A DNA stretch of 6,288 nt from Treponema sp. UBA2869 (GCA_002350445.1 DEEV01000007.1:417-6704); one strand, 5' to 3'. Counted from the first letter of the stretch, positions 1 through 5,251 are shown. Notes: a model not told the origin generated them from the letters alone. Program-made: numbers and translations.

Positions 1-396
1 GACAGCGGCTGCAATCATCTTATTTCGCAGCTGTTTTTTGATAATCATATTTTTTATAGATTTATTGAAAGCTGTCGTCTTGCCGGCATTACGGCGCCGG
101 TGGAAGCTGGAATCATGCCGGTAACAAACCGTGCGCAAATCGAAAGAATGGTCAGCCGCTGCGGAGTTGTGCTTCCTGAAAAATTTAAGATTATGCTTGA
201 TAAATATGGCGATAACGATGAAGCCATTATGGACGCAGGCATCGCCTATGCTGTTAATCAGATTATTGATCTTGTAAGCCATGGCGTTGATGGAATTCAT
301 CTTTACACAATGAACAAACCTGTCGTTGCCAGAAGAATTTATGAAGCTGTAAAGAATATAATTTCTATTCCGAAAAGCAATATTCTGGCTTCTTAA
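1..396 (+). CDS. metF: Methylenetetrahydrofolate reductase, C-terminal part (5' end outside window)
   Basis: The open frame enters from the left edge and ends at TAA 394-396, giving the last 131 residues. The MetF family reduces 5,10-methylene-THF to 5-methyl-THF with a flavin. That product is the methyl donor for the last step of methionine synthesis. Family signatures are visible in order: ISQLFFDN near residues 8-15 of the fragment, then AGITAPVEAGIMPVTN, then the C-terminal GVDGIHLYTMNKP segment. These belong to the C-terminal half of the TIM barrel, including the region that contacts folate. The upstream flavin-binding half lies outside the window. The gene converges on the Rrf2 gene with only three bases between stop codons. 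I see no strong terminator. Its presence next to C-S lyase and cysteine-synthase-type genes fits a methionine/sulfur neighbourhood. The family call is firm; completeness cannot be judged. Confidence 0.92.
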   Translation, partial: DSGCNHLISQLFFDNHIFYRFIESCRLAGITAPVEAGIMPVTNRAQIERMVSRCGVVLPEKFKIMLDKYGDNDEAIMDAGIAYAVNQIIDLVSHGVDGIHLYTMNKPVVARRIYEAVKNIISIPKSNILAS

Positions 397-399
397 TTG

Positions 400-825
400 T
401 TAGATATAATACATTTCTCCAAAGTCGCTGCGATTTTTTTCTACAAGTTCTTCAAGCGTTACAGAATCAACATATTCATTAATTACAGTTCCAAAGTCCT
501 TCCAGTAATCGTCGTTACCTACATTGGTGATAACATTGTTACGTGATTCTCCTACCGGCGACAAATCACCTTCCAGAGCACGAAGAATCTCTCCGGTCGT
601 GTACTCTTCAGTTTTCTTTACAAGCCTGTAGCCGCCGTTACTTCCGCGCACTCCAATTACAAGCCCCGCCTTACTAAGTTGAATCAGAATCTGCTCAAGA
701 TACTTTACCGAAAGGTTGTGCCTGTGAGACAAGAGTTTAAGAGAAATAAATTTTCCCTCCGGCTGTTCAGCAAGCTCTGTCATAATCAAAAGCGCGTACT
801 GCCCGCGCGTTGAAATTTTATACAT
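400..825 (-). CDS. Rrf2-family transcriptional repressor, CymR-like (no Fe-S cysteines)
   Basis: This 141-residue protein has the Rrf2 winged-helix fold. It opens with MYKISTRGQYAL, continues with a recognition region around residues 38-51 (LSVKYLEQILIQLS), and has the wing RGSNGGYRL at 60-68. It contains no cysteine at all, so it cannot hold the Fe-S cluster of IscR, NsrR or RirA. The stretch after the HTH (ALEGDLSPV, residues 83-91), the VDSVTLEEL motif (119-127) and the C-terminal MYYI resemble CymR, the Bacillus/Staphylococcus master regulator of cysteine metabolism. In B. subtilis, CymR works in a complex with CysK. The start is ATG at 823-825, preceded by AGGAGA (832-837, minus strand) six bases away. 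It lies 81 bp downstream of the aminotransferase gene on the same strand, and a hairpin repeat sits between them. I infer that it is co-transcribed and autoregulated, and that it acts on the paired palindromes at 2114-2177. The Rrf2 call is firm; the CymR-like role is probable. Confidence 0.9.
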   Translation of the reverse strand: MYKISTRGQYALLIMTELAEQPEGKFISLKLLSHRHNLSVKYLEQILIQLSKAGLVIGVRGSNGGYRLVKKTEEYTTGEILRALEGDLSPVGESRNNVITNVGNDDYWKDFGTVINEYVDSVTLEELVEKNRSDFGEMYYI

Positions 826-843
826 AATAAATCTCCTGTGTAA

Positions 844-857
844 GGCCGCTGGCGGCC
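844..857. repeat. Short GC-rich palindrome in the leader of the Rrf2 gene
   Basis: GGCCG (844-848) and CGGCC (853-857) form a five-pair stem with loop CTGG. It sits about 7 nt upstream of the Shine-Dalgarno of the Rrf2 gene (minus strand). It may be a fragment of a dispersed palindrome or a weak structure affecting translation. No function can be assigned from the sequence. Confidence 0.4.
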
Positions 858-867
858 GGTGTTCTAC

Positions 868-912
868 AGCAAAGCGTTAAAAAAATTGCGAAAGCAATTT
901 TTAGCTTTACCA
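868..912. repeat. 45-bp hairpin repeat, copy 1 (family A), possible terminator of the C-S lyase gene
   Basis: This 45-bp element is identical base for base to 5079-5123. Its core is an inverted repeat AAAAATTGC (881-889) and GCAATTTTT (894-902) around the tetraloop GAAA. An outer partial pairing of AAAGC (871-875) with GCTTT (904-908) extends it. Read on the minus strand, the stem runs into seven T residues, so it could act as a weak intrinsic terminator or attenuator between the aminotransferase and Rrf2 genes. The repeat overlaps the aminotransferase 3' end: bases 907-909 are its stop and 910-912 its last codon (Trp392). The exact duplication is certain; the terminator role is inferred, and the stem is AT-rich. 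Confidence 0.8.
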
Positions 913-2085
913 TCTATTTTCAAATGCTTTTGCTATACGTGTTAATGCATCTTCAAGTACTGGTCTAGGTGTTGCTACATTTATTCTCTGGTAAAACTCA
1001 CCTTCCGGCCCGAACATTGTTCCGCGGTCTAACCAGACCTTAGCTTTATTTACAATAATGTCATCAATCTCTGAATCAGAAAGCCCCAGCTTAGAAAAAT
1101 CCAGCCAGAGAAGGAAGGTTCCTTCAGGTTCAATAAGCCGCACTTTTGGAAGCTTTTCAGCCAGAAATGAACGCAGAAAATCAATATTTCCTTTTAAATG
1201 CTTGTGTAATTCCAAGAGCCACGGTTTACCGTTTTTGTAAGCGGCGTATGCAGCTGTTAGCCCCATAAGACTTGGCTCATCGTAACCGGTTTTATCTTTT
1301 TCATCGCGGAACTTTTTTCTAAGTGCCGGATTTTTTATAAAATTTGTAGAAAACTGCAAACCTGCCAGATTAAACGTCTTACTTACTGACATTGATACAA
1401 TTGAATTTTCTGCCGCTTCCGGTGAAAGTTTTGAAAAAACGATGTGCTTATTCGGCTCATAAACAAAATCATTGTGAATTTCATCTGCAAACACCACAAC
1501 GTTATTGCGAAGACAGATTTCCGAAAGCTTCTGCAGTTCTTCTCGTGTCCAAACCCGGCTTACCGGATTATGCGGGCTGCACAGAATAAAAAGTTTTACA
1601 TTGTTTTCTTTAATCTTCTTTTCGAAATCTTCAAAATCAATATAGTACTTGCCGTCTTTTTCGTAGAGAGAAGAAGTTACAAGCTTACGGTTATTCAGCT
1701 CAATCATATTCTTAAACGGATAGTAAACCGGTGTCTGAATAATTACCGCATCACCTTCATTAGTACACGCTTTGATTGCACACGAAATGCCGAATACAAT
1801 TCCCGGCGTTGTTACAAGTTCCCGACGTTCAGGTGAAAAATCATGTTCCGTTTGCATCCAGTTTTTAAGGGCTGAAAAAAAATCATCATCCATGCAGGAA
1901 TATCCGAAAATACCATGTTCTACTTTATTATGAAGCGCTTCCAGAATTGCAGGCGAAGTTGGAAAATCCATATCAGCAACCCAGAGAGAAAGAACGTCTG
2001 CAGGTTTTCCGCGGACAACAGCAAGATCTGTCTTAATACAGTTTGTGCCGTGGCGGTCGATTACGGTGTTAAAATTGTAACTCAT
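907..2085 (-). CDS. MalY/PatB-type PLP-dependent C-S lyase (cystathionine beta-lyase-like, aminotransferase fold I)
   Basis: This 392-residue class I/II aminotransferase-fold protein is the usual length for MalY/PatB. Such enzymes break the C-S bond of cystathionine or cysteine conjugates, giving pyruvate, ammonia and homocysteine or another thiol. Visible features are the N-terminal YNFNTVIDRHGTN, LWVADMDF (34-41), the IFGY region (59-62), PVYYPF (119-124), SPHNP (170-174), DEIH with the PLP-pairing Asp201, SKTFNLAGLQ with the Schiff-base Lys236, and the carboxylate-binding Arg373 in ATPRP. I chose ATG 2083-2085 because GAGG (2091-2094, minus strand) lies five bases upstream. An in-frame TTG at 2098-2100 lies upstream of that site and has no ribosome site. 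The gene diverges from the nitrogenase-like operon across a shared control region. The last codon and stop fall inside a 45-bp repeat. Aminotransferase activity cannot be excluded, but MalY/PatB-type lyase is much the better match. Confidence 0.88.
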   Translation of the reverse strand: MSYNFNTVIDRHGTNCIKTDLAVVRGKPADVLSLWVADMDFPTSPAILEALHNKVEHGIFGYSCMDDDFFSALKNWMQTEHDFSPERRELVTTPGIVFGISCAIKACTNEGDAVIIQTPVYYPFKNMIELNNRKLVTSSLYEKDGKYYIDFEDFEKKIKENNVKLFILCSPHNPVSRVWTREELQKLSEICLRNNVVVFADEIHNDFVYEPNKHIVFSKLSPEAAENSIVSMSVSKTFNLAGLQFSTNFIKNPALRKKFRDEKDKTGYDEPSLMGLTAAYAAYKNGKPWLLELHKHLKGNIDFLRSFLAEKLPKVRLIEPEGTFLLWLDFSKLGLSDSEIDDIIVNKAKVWLDRGTMFGPEGEFYQRINVATPRPVLEDALTRIAKAFENRW

Positions 2086-2113
2086 AGTCTCCTCTTTCAA
2101 ATATTTTTTTTAT

Positions 2114-2136
2114 TAACCTATTGACTTACTAGGTTA
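2114..2136. promoter_or_regulatory. Operator O1, 23-bp palindrome
   Basis: Arms TAACCTATT (2114-2122) and ACTAGGTTA (2128-2136) flank the spacer GACTT, with eight of nine pairs matching. It covers the -35 of the rightward promoter and the predicted start point of the leftward promoter. The neighbouring Rrf2/CymR-like protein is the natural candidate ligand, because Rrf2 dimers bind palindromes of about this length. The dyad is seen directly; the identity of the binder is inferred. Confidence 0.75.
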
Positions 2137-2149
2137 CTTGTAGTATAAA
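2121..2149 (+). promoter_or_regulatory. Sigma70-type promoter for the nitrogenase-like operon
   Basis: The -35 is TTGACT (2121-2126), then a 17-bp spacer, then the -10 TATAAA (2144-2149). Each hexamer matches the consensus at five of six positions. Transcription would start near 2156, at the left edge of operator O2. The -35 lies within O1. The leader is about 45 nt and ends in AGGAG (2191-2195), five bases before the ATG at 2201. Confidence 0.75.
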
Positions 2150-2170
2150 AGCATTAACCTATTAGGTCAA
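2142..2170 (-). promoter_or_regulatory. Sigma70-type promoter for the C-S lyase / Rrf2 operon
   Basis: On the minus strand, TTGACC (2165-2170) is followed by a 17-bp spacer and TATACT (2142-2147), five of six matches each. Transcription would start near 2135. The -35 lies within operator O2 and the start point within O1. Its -10 overlaps that of the opposing promoter at 2144-2147, so the two promoters should be mutually exclusive for polymerase at any instant. Confidence 0.7.
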
Positions 2171-2177
2171 TAGGTTA
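2155..2177. promoter_or_regulatory. Operator O2, 23-bp perfect-arm palindrome
   Basis: Arms TAACCTATT (2155-2163) and AATAGGTTA (2169-2177) are perfectly complementary around AGGTC. The left arm is identical to that of O1. The centres of the two operators are 41 bp apart, close to four helical turns, so bound dimers would lie on the same DNA face. O2 covers the leftward -35 and the rightward start point. In RNA starting near 2156 it could also fold as a 5'-terminal hairpin. Confidence 0.78.
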
Positions 2178-2200
2178 TTTTTATAACTACAGGAGCAAAT

Positions 2201-3499
2201 ATGGCAAAAATTCTTGATCAGCCGCGATACAAATGTGCGCTTGCTGCGATGCAGACGGTTCATGCAATTACAGGTGCAATTCCAATTCTGCACTCTGGAC
2301 CTGGTTGTGCTGCAAAATTAAATGATAACAACGGAACAAGCGGACGTTTCAGCCCGAATATTTTTCCGTGTAGTTCAGTCAGTGAAAAAGAAGTTGTTTT
2401 TGGAGGAACGGGCAAGCTGCGTTCTACTATAGAAAATGCCCTGAAGGTAATCGATGCAGATTTGTTTGTTGTTCTTTCCGGCTGTACCAGTGAAATTATT
2501 GGTGATGATATTGAAGAAGTTGCCGGTAATTTTGAAAATGCCGAAAAGCCTGTTCTCTGGGCAAAGACTCCTGGTTTTAAGGGAAATAACTATCTTGGCC
2601 ACGACTGGATTCTTAAATCAATTTTTGAACAGTATCTTGAAGATGGTGAGACAGAGAAAGGTCTTGTAAATCTTTTTGTTGCACCTCCTCAGCAGGACCC
2701 ATACTGGCTTGGAAATCTTCGCGAAATAGAAAATCTCCTTTCTGCAATTGGTCTTAAGCCAAACACTATTTTTGGTTTTGGACGCGGAATCGAAAATCTT
2801 AAAAAGATTCCTAATGCAGAATACACGATTCTTGTTTCGCCTTGGGTTGGTATTGAAAGTGCAAAATATCTTGAACGTCGTTTTGGAATTAAACTTTTGC
2901 AGTACCCTGTTCTTCCTATTGGAGCTACAGAAACCACAAAGTTCCTTCGCGCAGTTCAGGAGTTCACTGGTGCAGATAAAGAACTGGTTGAAAAGGTTAT
3001 CACAGAAAAAGAAGCAGAGTTCTACTATTATATTGAACGCTTTGCCGACACTTTGCTTGAAACCCGTATTCTTGGAAAACGCTTTACAGTTGCCAGCGAC
3101 AGTGAATATGCAATCGCCGTAACAAAGTTCCTTGTAAATGATATGGGTCTCTTCCCTGAAAAGGTTTTCATTACTGATGACGCACCAAAAGCACATCAGC
3201 AGAAGATTATTGATGAAGTAAATAATCTGAACTACGGAATTACAACTCAGGTTCAGTTTACAACAGATGGTCATGATATCCACGAGCAGATTAAGAATGC
3301 TGATTTTGCGGGCACTCCTTTGATTATCGGTTCAAACTGGGAGAAGAAGCTTGCCGCTGAAATTGGCGGTCACTTTGTAAACGTAAGCTATCCTATGCTT
3401 GAAAAACTCGTAATGAATGATCACATTGCCGGCTATTCTGGAGGACTTCACCTCCTCGAACAGATATTCACCGCCGCAATGAGTAAGTTGAAACTATAA
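2201..3499 (+). CDS. Nitrogenase component 1-like protein, NifK-like subunit
   Basis: This 432-residue protein has the oxidoreductase/nitrogenase component 1 fold and resembles the beta side (NifK) more than NifD. Three cysteines stand where NifK places its P-cluster ligands: Cys12 (RYKC), Cys36 (HSGPGC) and Cys95 (SGCTSEIIGDD). The spacings of 24 and 59 residues are close to those of NifK. An extra Cys57 precedes SEKEVVFGG (61-69), the counterpart of NifK's TEDAAVFGG. The C-terminal LIIGSNWEKKLA (374-385) and GYSGGLHLLEQI (411-422) match the NifK C-terminal pattern. It lacks NifK's long N-terminal arm. AGGAG (2191-2195) five bases upstream supports ATG 2201. It is first in an operon with the NifD-like subunit and a CysK homologue, under the paired operators. 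It probably forms an alpha2beta2 reductase and is presumably cytoplasmic. The substrate is unknown; sulfur context favours C-S cleavage over nitrogen fixation. Confidence 0.88.
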   Translation: MAKILDQPRYKCALAAMQTVHAITGAIPILHSGPGCAAKLNDNNGTSGRFSPNIFPCSSVSEKEVVFGGTGKLRSTIENALKVIDADLFVVLSGCTSEIIGDDIEEVAGNFENAEKPVLWAKTPGFKGNNYLGHDWILKSIFEQYLEDGETEKGLVNLFVAPPQQDPYWLGNLREIENLLSAIGLKPNTIFGFGRGIENLKKIPNAEYTILVSPWVGIESAKYLERRFGIKLLQYPVLPIGATETTKFLRAVQEFTGADKELVEKVITEKEAEFYYYIERFADTLLETRILGKRFTVASDSEYAIAVTKFLVNDMGLFPEKVFITDDAPKAHQQKIIDEVNNLNYGITTQVQFTTDGHDIHEQIKNADFAGTPLIIGSNWEKKLAAEIGGHFVNVSYPMLEKLVMNDHIAGYSGGLHLLEQIFTAAMSKLKL

Positions 3500-3501
3500 T
3501 A

Positions 3502-3572
3502 CCACACGGTCATTGAGCTTGTCGAAATGACCATATATAAGAAGGTGGTTTCGACAGGCTCAACCACCGTGG
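3502..3572. repeat. Inverted pair of REP-like hairpins (family B) between the two reductase subunit genes
   Basis: Unit 1 is GGTCATT (3508-3514), loop GAGCTTGTCGA, AATGACC (3526-3532), a perfect 7-bp stem. Unit 2 is GGTGGTT (3544-3550), loop TCGACAGGCTC, AACCACC (3562-3568). Unit 2's loop is the reverse complement of unit 1's loop with one change. The whole block is a larger inverted repeat, with CCAC-CGGT at its left edge and ACCGTGG at its right. It fills most of the 86-bp gap between the subunit genes and ends just before the Shine-Dalgarno of the second gene. A third unit lies at 5187-5223. It could stabilise the upstream mRNA or modulate subunit ratio. Confidence 0.75.
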
Positions 3573-3585
3573 CAAAGGAGATTTT

Positions 3586-5073
3586 ATGCCATTTAATTTT
3601 AAGAACGCAAATATAGCAATACGTGAGAACCGCCTTGGTTCCATTACGGGTTTTGTTGGAGACCTCGAAACTCTGGTAAAAAAATCGGAAGACGGAAGCC
3701 TCCGTAACCGTGAACGCTGCTTCAGTCAATCCAGTTCATGTCTTTCCGGTTGTGCCTTGAACGCACTTGCCGCAATCCGCAATGTTGCAGTTGTTTACCA
3801 CGCTCCTGCTGGTTGTACAGCAATGGCAAGTAACGATGCTGTTAAATTTGGACAGATTGCAGCCCGCGTAAATAAAACAACAAATTCTGTTTTTGTATGT
3901 ACAGACTTGAACGAAAAGGACACTGTATTCGGAGCTACAAACGATCTTCGTAAAATCATTCATCACACTTACAATACTTACAAGCCTGATGCAATCTTTG
4001 TTTCTACAAGTTGTGTTTCGGGTGTAACTGGTGAAGACGTAGACGGAGTTGCAAGCGACATTAATGACGAGCTTCCAATCCCGGTAATCCCGGTTCACTG
4101 CGAAGGCTTTAAGAGCCGTATCTGGGCCAGTGGTTTTGATATTTCTGACCACGCAGTTTTGCAGGGAATTGTACAGCCACCAAAGACAAAGCGCCGCACA
4201 ATCAATATCAAAAACTTCTACGAGAGTGCACGCCCTCAGATTACAAAAATCTTTAATGAAGTATTTGATGCTGAACCACAGTTCCTCTACTGTAACTCAA
4301 CTATCGAAGAACTTTCTCACCTGAGCGAGGCTCTGGCTACAGTTTGTATCTGCGGTACTCTGGGAACCTATCTTGGTAACGCTCTTGAAGAAACCTACGG
4401 TGTTCCATACGTTCGCACAATCAACCACTCAGGAATTACAGGCTTTGAAACCTGGCTCCGTGGAATCGGTGACACAATCGGTAAACGTGCAGAAGCAGAA
4501 GCATATATCGAAAAGCAGAGAGCGATTTATCTTCCTCAGATTGAAGAAGTTACAAAATCTCTTAAAGGCTTGAGTGCCGTAATTGGAATGGGACCTGGCT
4601 TTACTTATGAGATTGCCCGTGTTCTTCAGGAATTTGGAATGAAGGTTGAATACGCTCTTGCATGGCACTACGACTACAAGTACGACAATGGAAAAGTTCC
4701 ACCTGCCCTTGAACATCTTCTGGCCAATTCTCCAAAAGACATGAAGGTTGCAGTTGCTGACCAGCAGAACTACGAAGTTTTGAATATCCTTAATCATTAT
4801 AAACCTGATGTTTACTTCAGCCGCCATCCTGGTACAACTGTCTGGGCAATCAAGCAGGGCTTTGCCGCAGTCTTTGTTGCTGATGAATATACAGTATTCG
4901 GCTACGAAGGAACTCTGAGCTTTGCAAAGCTTATTCGTGACACAGTAACAAACCGCAGCTTTGAAAAGAACCTTGCGGCCCGAATTAAGCTGCCATACAC
5001 AAAGTGGTGGTACGAGCAGAACGCGGATAAGTTCATAAAGGATGAGAAAGACCGCCCGGTAGGCGGTCGTTGA
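3586..5073 (+). CDS. Nitrogenase component 1-like protein, NifD-like subunit
   Basis: This 495-residue protein has the same fold and resembles NifD. P-cluster-type cysteines are Cys52 or Cys56 (SCLSGC), Cys77 (HAPAGC) and Cys143 (STSCVSGVTGEDV). The Cys77-Cys143 spacing of 66 equals NifD's Cys88-Cys154 spacing. Counting back from EETYGVPYV (268-276, like NifD's EEKYGIPWM), Cys256 in the CIC pair (254-256) falls on the cysteine that anchors FeMo-cofactor (Cys275 in Azotobacter). The region around VADEYTVFGYEG (431-442), matching NifD's stretch after His442, has no histidine at that ligand position. His414 in FSRHPGTTVW is nearby in sequence. AAAGGAG (3574-3580) five bases upstream sets ATG 3586. 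The last codons (DRPVGG) come from a palindrome. I infer it is the catalytic subunit of a reductase carrying a complex Fe-S cofactor, functionally closest to methylthio-alkane reductase. Cofactor and substrate are unproven. Confidence 0.88.
   Translation: MPFNFKNANIAIRENRLGSITGFVGDLETLVKKSEDGSLRNRERCFSQSSSCLSGCALNALAAIRNVAVVYHAPAGCTAMASNDAVKFGQIAARVNKTTNSVFVCTDLNEKDTVFGATNDLRKIIHHTYNTYKPDAIFVSTSCVSGVTGEDVDGVASDINDELPIPVIPVHCEGFKSRIWASGFDISDHAVLQGIVQPPKTKRRTINIKNFYESARPQITKIFNEVFDAEPQFLYCNSTIEELSHLSEALATVCICGTLGTYLGNALEETYGVPYVRTINHSGITGFETWLRGIGDTIGKRAEAEAYIEKQRAIYLPQIEEVTKSLKGLSAVIGMGPGFTYEIARVLQEFGMKVEYALAWHYDYKYDNGKVPPALEHLLANSPKDMKVAVADQQNYEVLNILNHYKPDVYFSRHPGTTVWAIKQGFAAVFVADEYTVFGYEGTLSFAKLIRDTVTNRSFEKNLAARIKLPYTKWWYEQNADKFIKDEKDRPVGGR
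5050..5068. repeat. GC-rich hairpin at the 3' end of the NifD-like gene
   Basis: GACCGCC (5050-5056) and GGCGGTC (5062-5068) form a perfect 7-bp stem with loop CGGTA, inside the last codons and just before the TGA at 5071-5073. No T-run follows directly, so it is a poor classical terminator. It may protect the transcript 3' end or be part of the repeat cluster that follows. Confidence 0.5.
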
Positions 5074-5078
5074 TAAAT

Positions 5079-5123
5079 AGCAAAGCGTTAAAAAAATTGC
5101 GAAAGCAATTTTTAGCTTTACCA
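5079..5123. repeat. 45-bp hairpin repeat, copy 2 (family A)
   Basis: Identical to 868-912 over 45 bp. The stem is AAAAATTGC (5092-5100) and GCAATTTTT (5105-5113) around loop GAAA. It begins six bases after the NifD-like stop codon. On the plus strand the stem's 3' arm ends in five T residues, so weak termination or attenuation before the cysK-like gene is possible. Relative to the gene it follows, this copy is in the opposite orientation to copy 1. Confidence 0.8.
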
Positions 5124-5144
5124 CATTGGAGGAAAAAAATAGCA

Positions 5145-5182
5145 GGCGTTGCGGGCGGCGATTGAGCCCGCAGAGGGGGTAG
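5145..5182. repeat. GC-rich hairpin repeat, copy 1 (family C)
   Basis: The unit starts GGCGTT (5145-5150), has the stem TGCGGGC (5150-5156) with GCCCGCA (5166-5172), and ends AGAGGGGGTAG (5172-5182). The same plan recurs at 6251-6286: GGCGTT, a GGGGC/GCCCC stem, then AGAGAGGGTAG. Both copies follow genes of this operon, which suggests a dispersed intergenic element. Confidence 0.6.
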
Positions 5183-5186
5183 CGGA

Positions 5187-5223
5187 AAATACGGTGGTTG
5201 AGCTTGTCGAAACTACCGTATTT
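5187..5223. repeat. REP-like hairpin (family B), third unit
   Basis: A 13-pair stem with one G-T pair (5187-5199 with 5211-5223) encloses the 11-nt loop GAGCTTGTCGA (5200-5210). The loop is identical to that of the unit at 3508-3532, while the arm sequences differ and remain complementary. It lies in the 191-bp gap before the cysK-like gene. No convincing promoter was found in this gap. Confidence 0.7.
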
Positions 5224-5230
5224 GTAGCGA

Positions 5231-5251
5231 GGGGGAGACTTCCCCCGTCTC
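5231..5251 (+). promoter_or_regulatory. Alternative hairpins just upstream of the cysK-like ribosome site
   Basis: GGGGGA (5231-5236) can pair with TCCCCC (5241-5246). Alternatively GAGAC (5235-5239) can pair with GTCTC (5247-5251). The two overlap and exclude each other. The second ends one base before the AAGGAG (5253-5258) that serves the ATG at 5265. Such folding could tune translation, but no known riboswitch or T-box is recognisable. Treat this as a weak structural call. Confidence 0.3.

Noticed and set aside
343..393. AGAATAT (353-359) and ATATTCT (380-386) near the end of metF as a terminator.
   Set aside because: The loop is 20 nt, the stem is AT-rich and there is no T-run; it lies within conserved coding sequence and is probably chance.
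400..825. IscR, NsrR or RirA-type Fe-S sensing regulator.
   Set aside because: The protein has no cysteine residues, so it cannot bind the cluster.
2086..2100. An in-frame TTG at 2098-2100 would lengthen the C-S lyase by five residues.
   Set aside because: It lies upstream of the GAGG ribosome site (2091-2094), which is spaced correctly for the ATG at 2083-2085, and MSYNFN matches the usual family start.
2160..2177. Direct repeats resembling AGGTCA/AGGTTA as separate half-sites.
   Set aside because: They are explained as parts of the two palindromic operators.
2618..3283. A 221-codon open frame on the minus strand inside the NifK-like gene.
   Set aside because: It is Cys/Asn/Phe-rich low-quality sequence opposite a well-conserved gene, with no recognisable domain; a shadow frame.
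2201..5073. Genuine nitrogenase NifDK or cofactor scaffold NifEN.
   Set aside because: The NifD-like subunit lacks the His442 counterpart, the NifK-like subunit is short, and no nifH, nifB or other nif gene is present; the context is sulfur metabolism. A tree would settle it.
2201..5073. Protochlorophyllide or chlorophyllide reductase (BchNB/BchYZ), or CfbCD of coenzyme F430 synthesis.
   Set aside because: There are no tetrapyrrole genes nearby, the NifD-like subunit has a cofactor cysteine that Bch proteins do not need, and CfbD is a single-subunit type.
4429..5124. A 231-codon minus-strand open frame overlapping the NifD-like gene end.
   Set aside because: No domain, cysteine-rich composition, and full overlap with a conserved gene; it arises from codon bias on the other strand.
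5128..5144. GGAGG followed by an A-run, as if a small gene began before the cysK-like gene.
   Set aside because: No ATG, GTG or TTG lies at a usable distance, and the frame soon runs into a stop within a hairpin repeat.
3502..5223. CRISPR array or insertion-sequence ends from the repeated TTGAGC-TGTCGAA units.
   Set aside because: The units are few, irregularly spaced, self-complementary and have no spacers, cas genes, transposase or target-site duplications.
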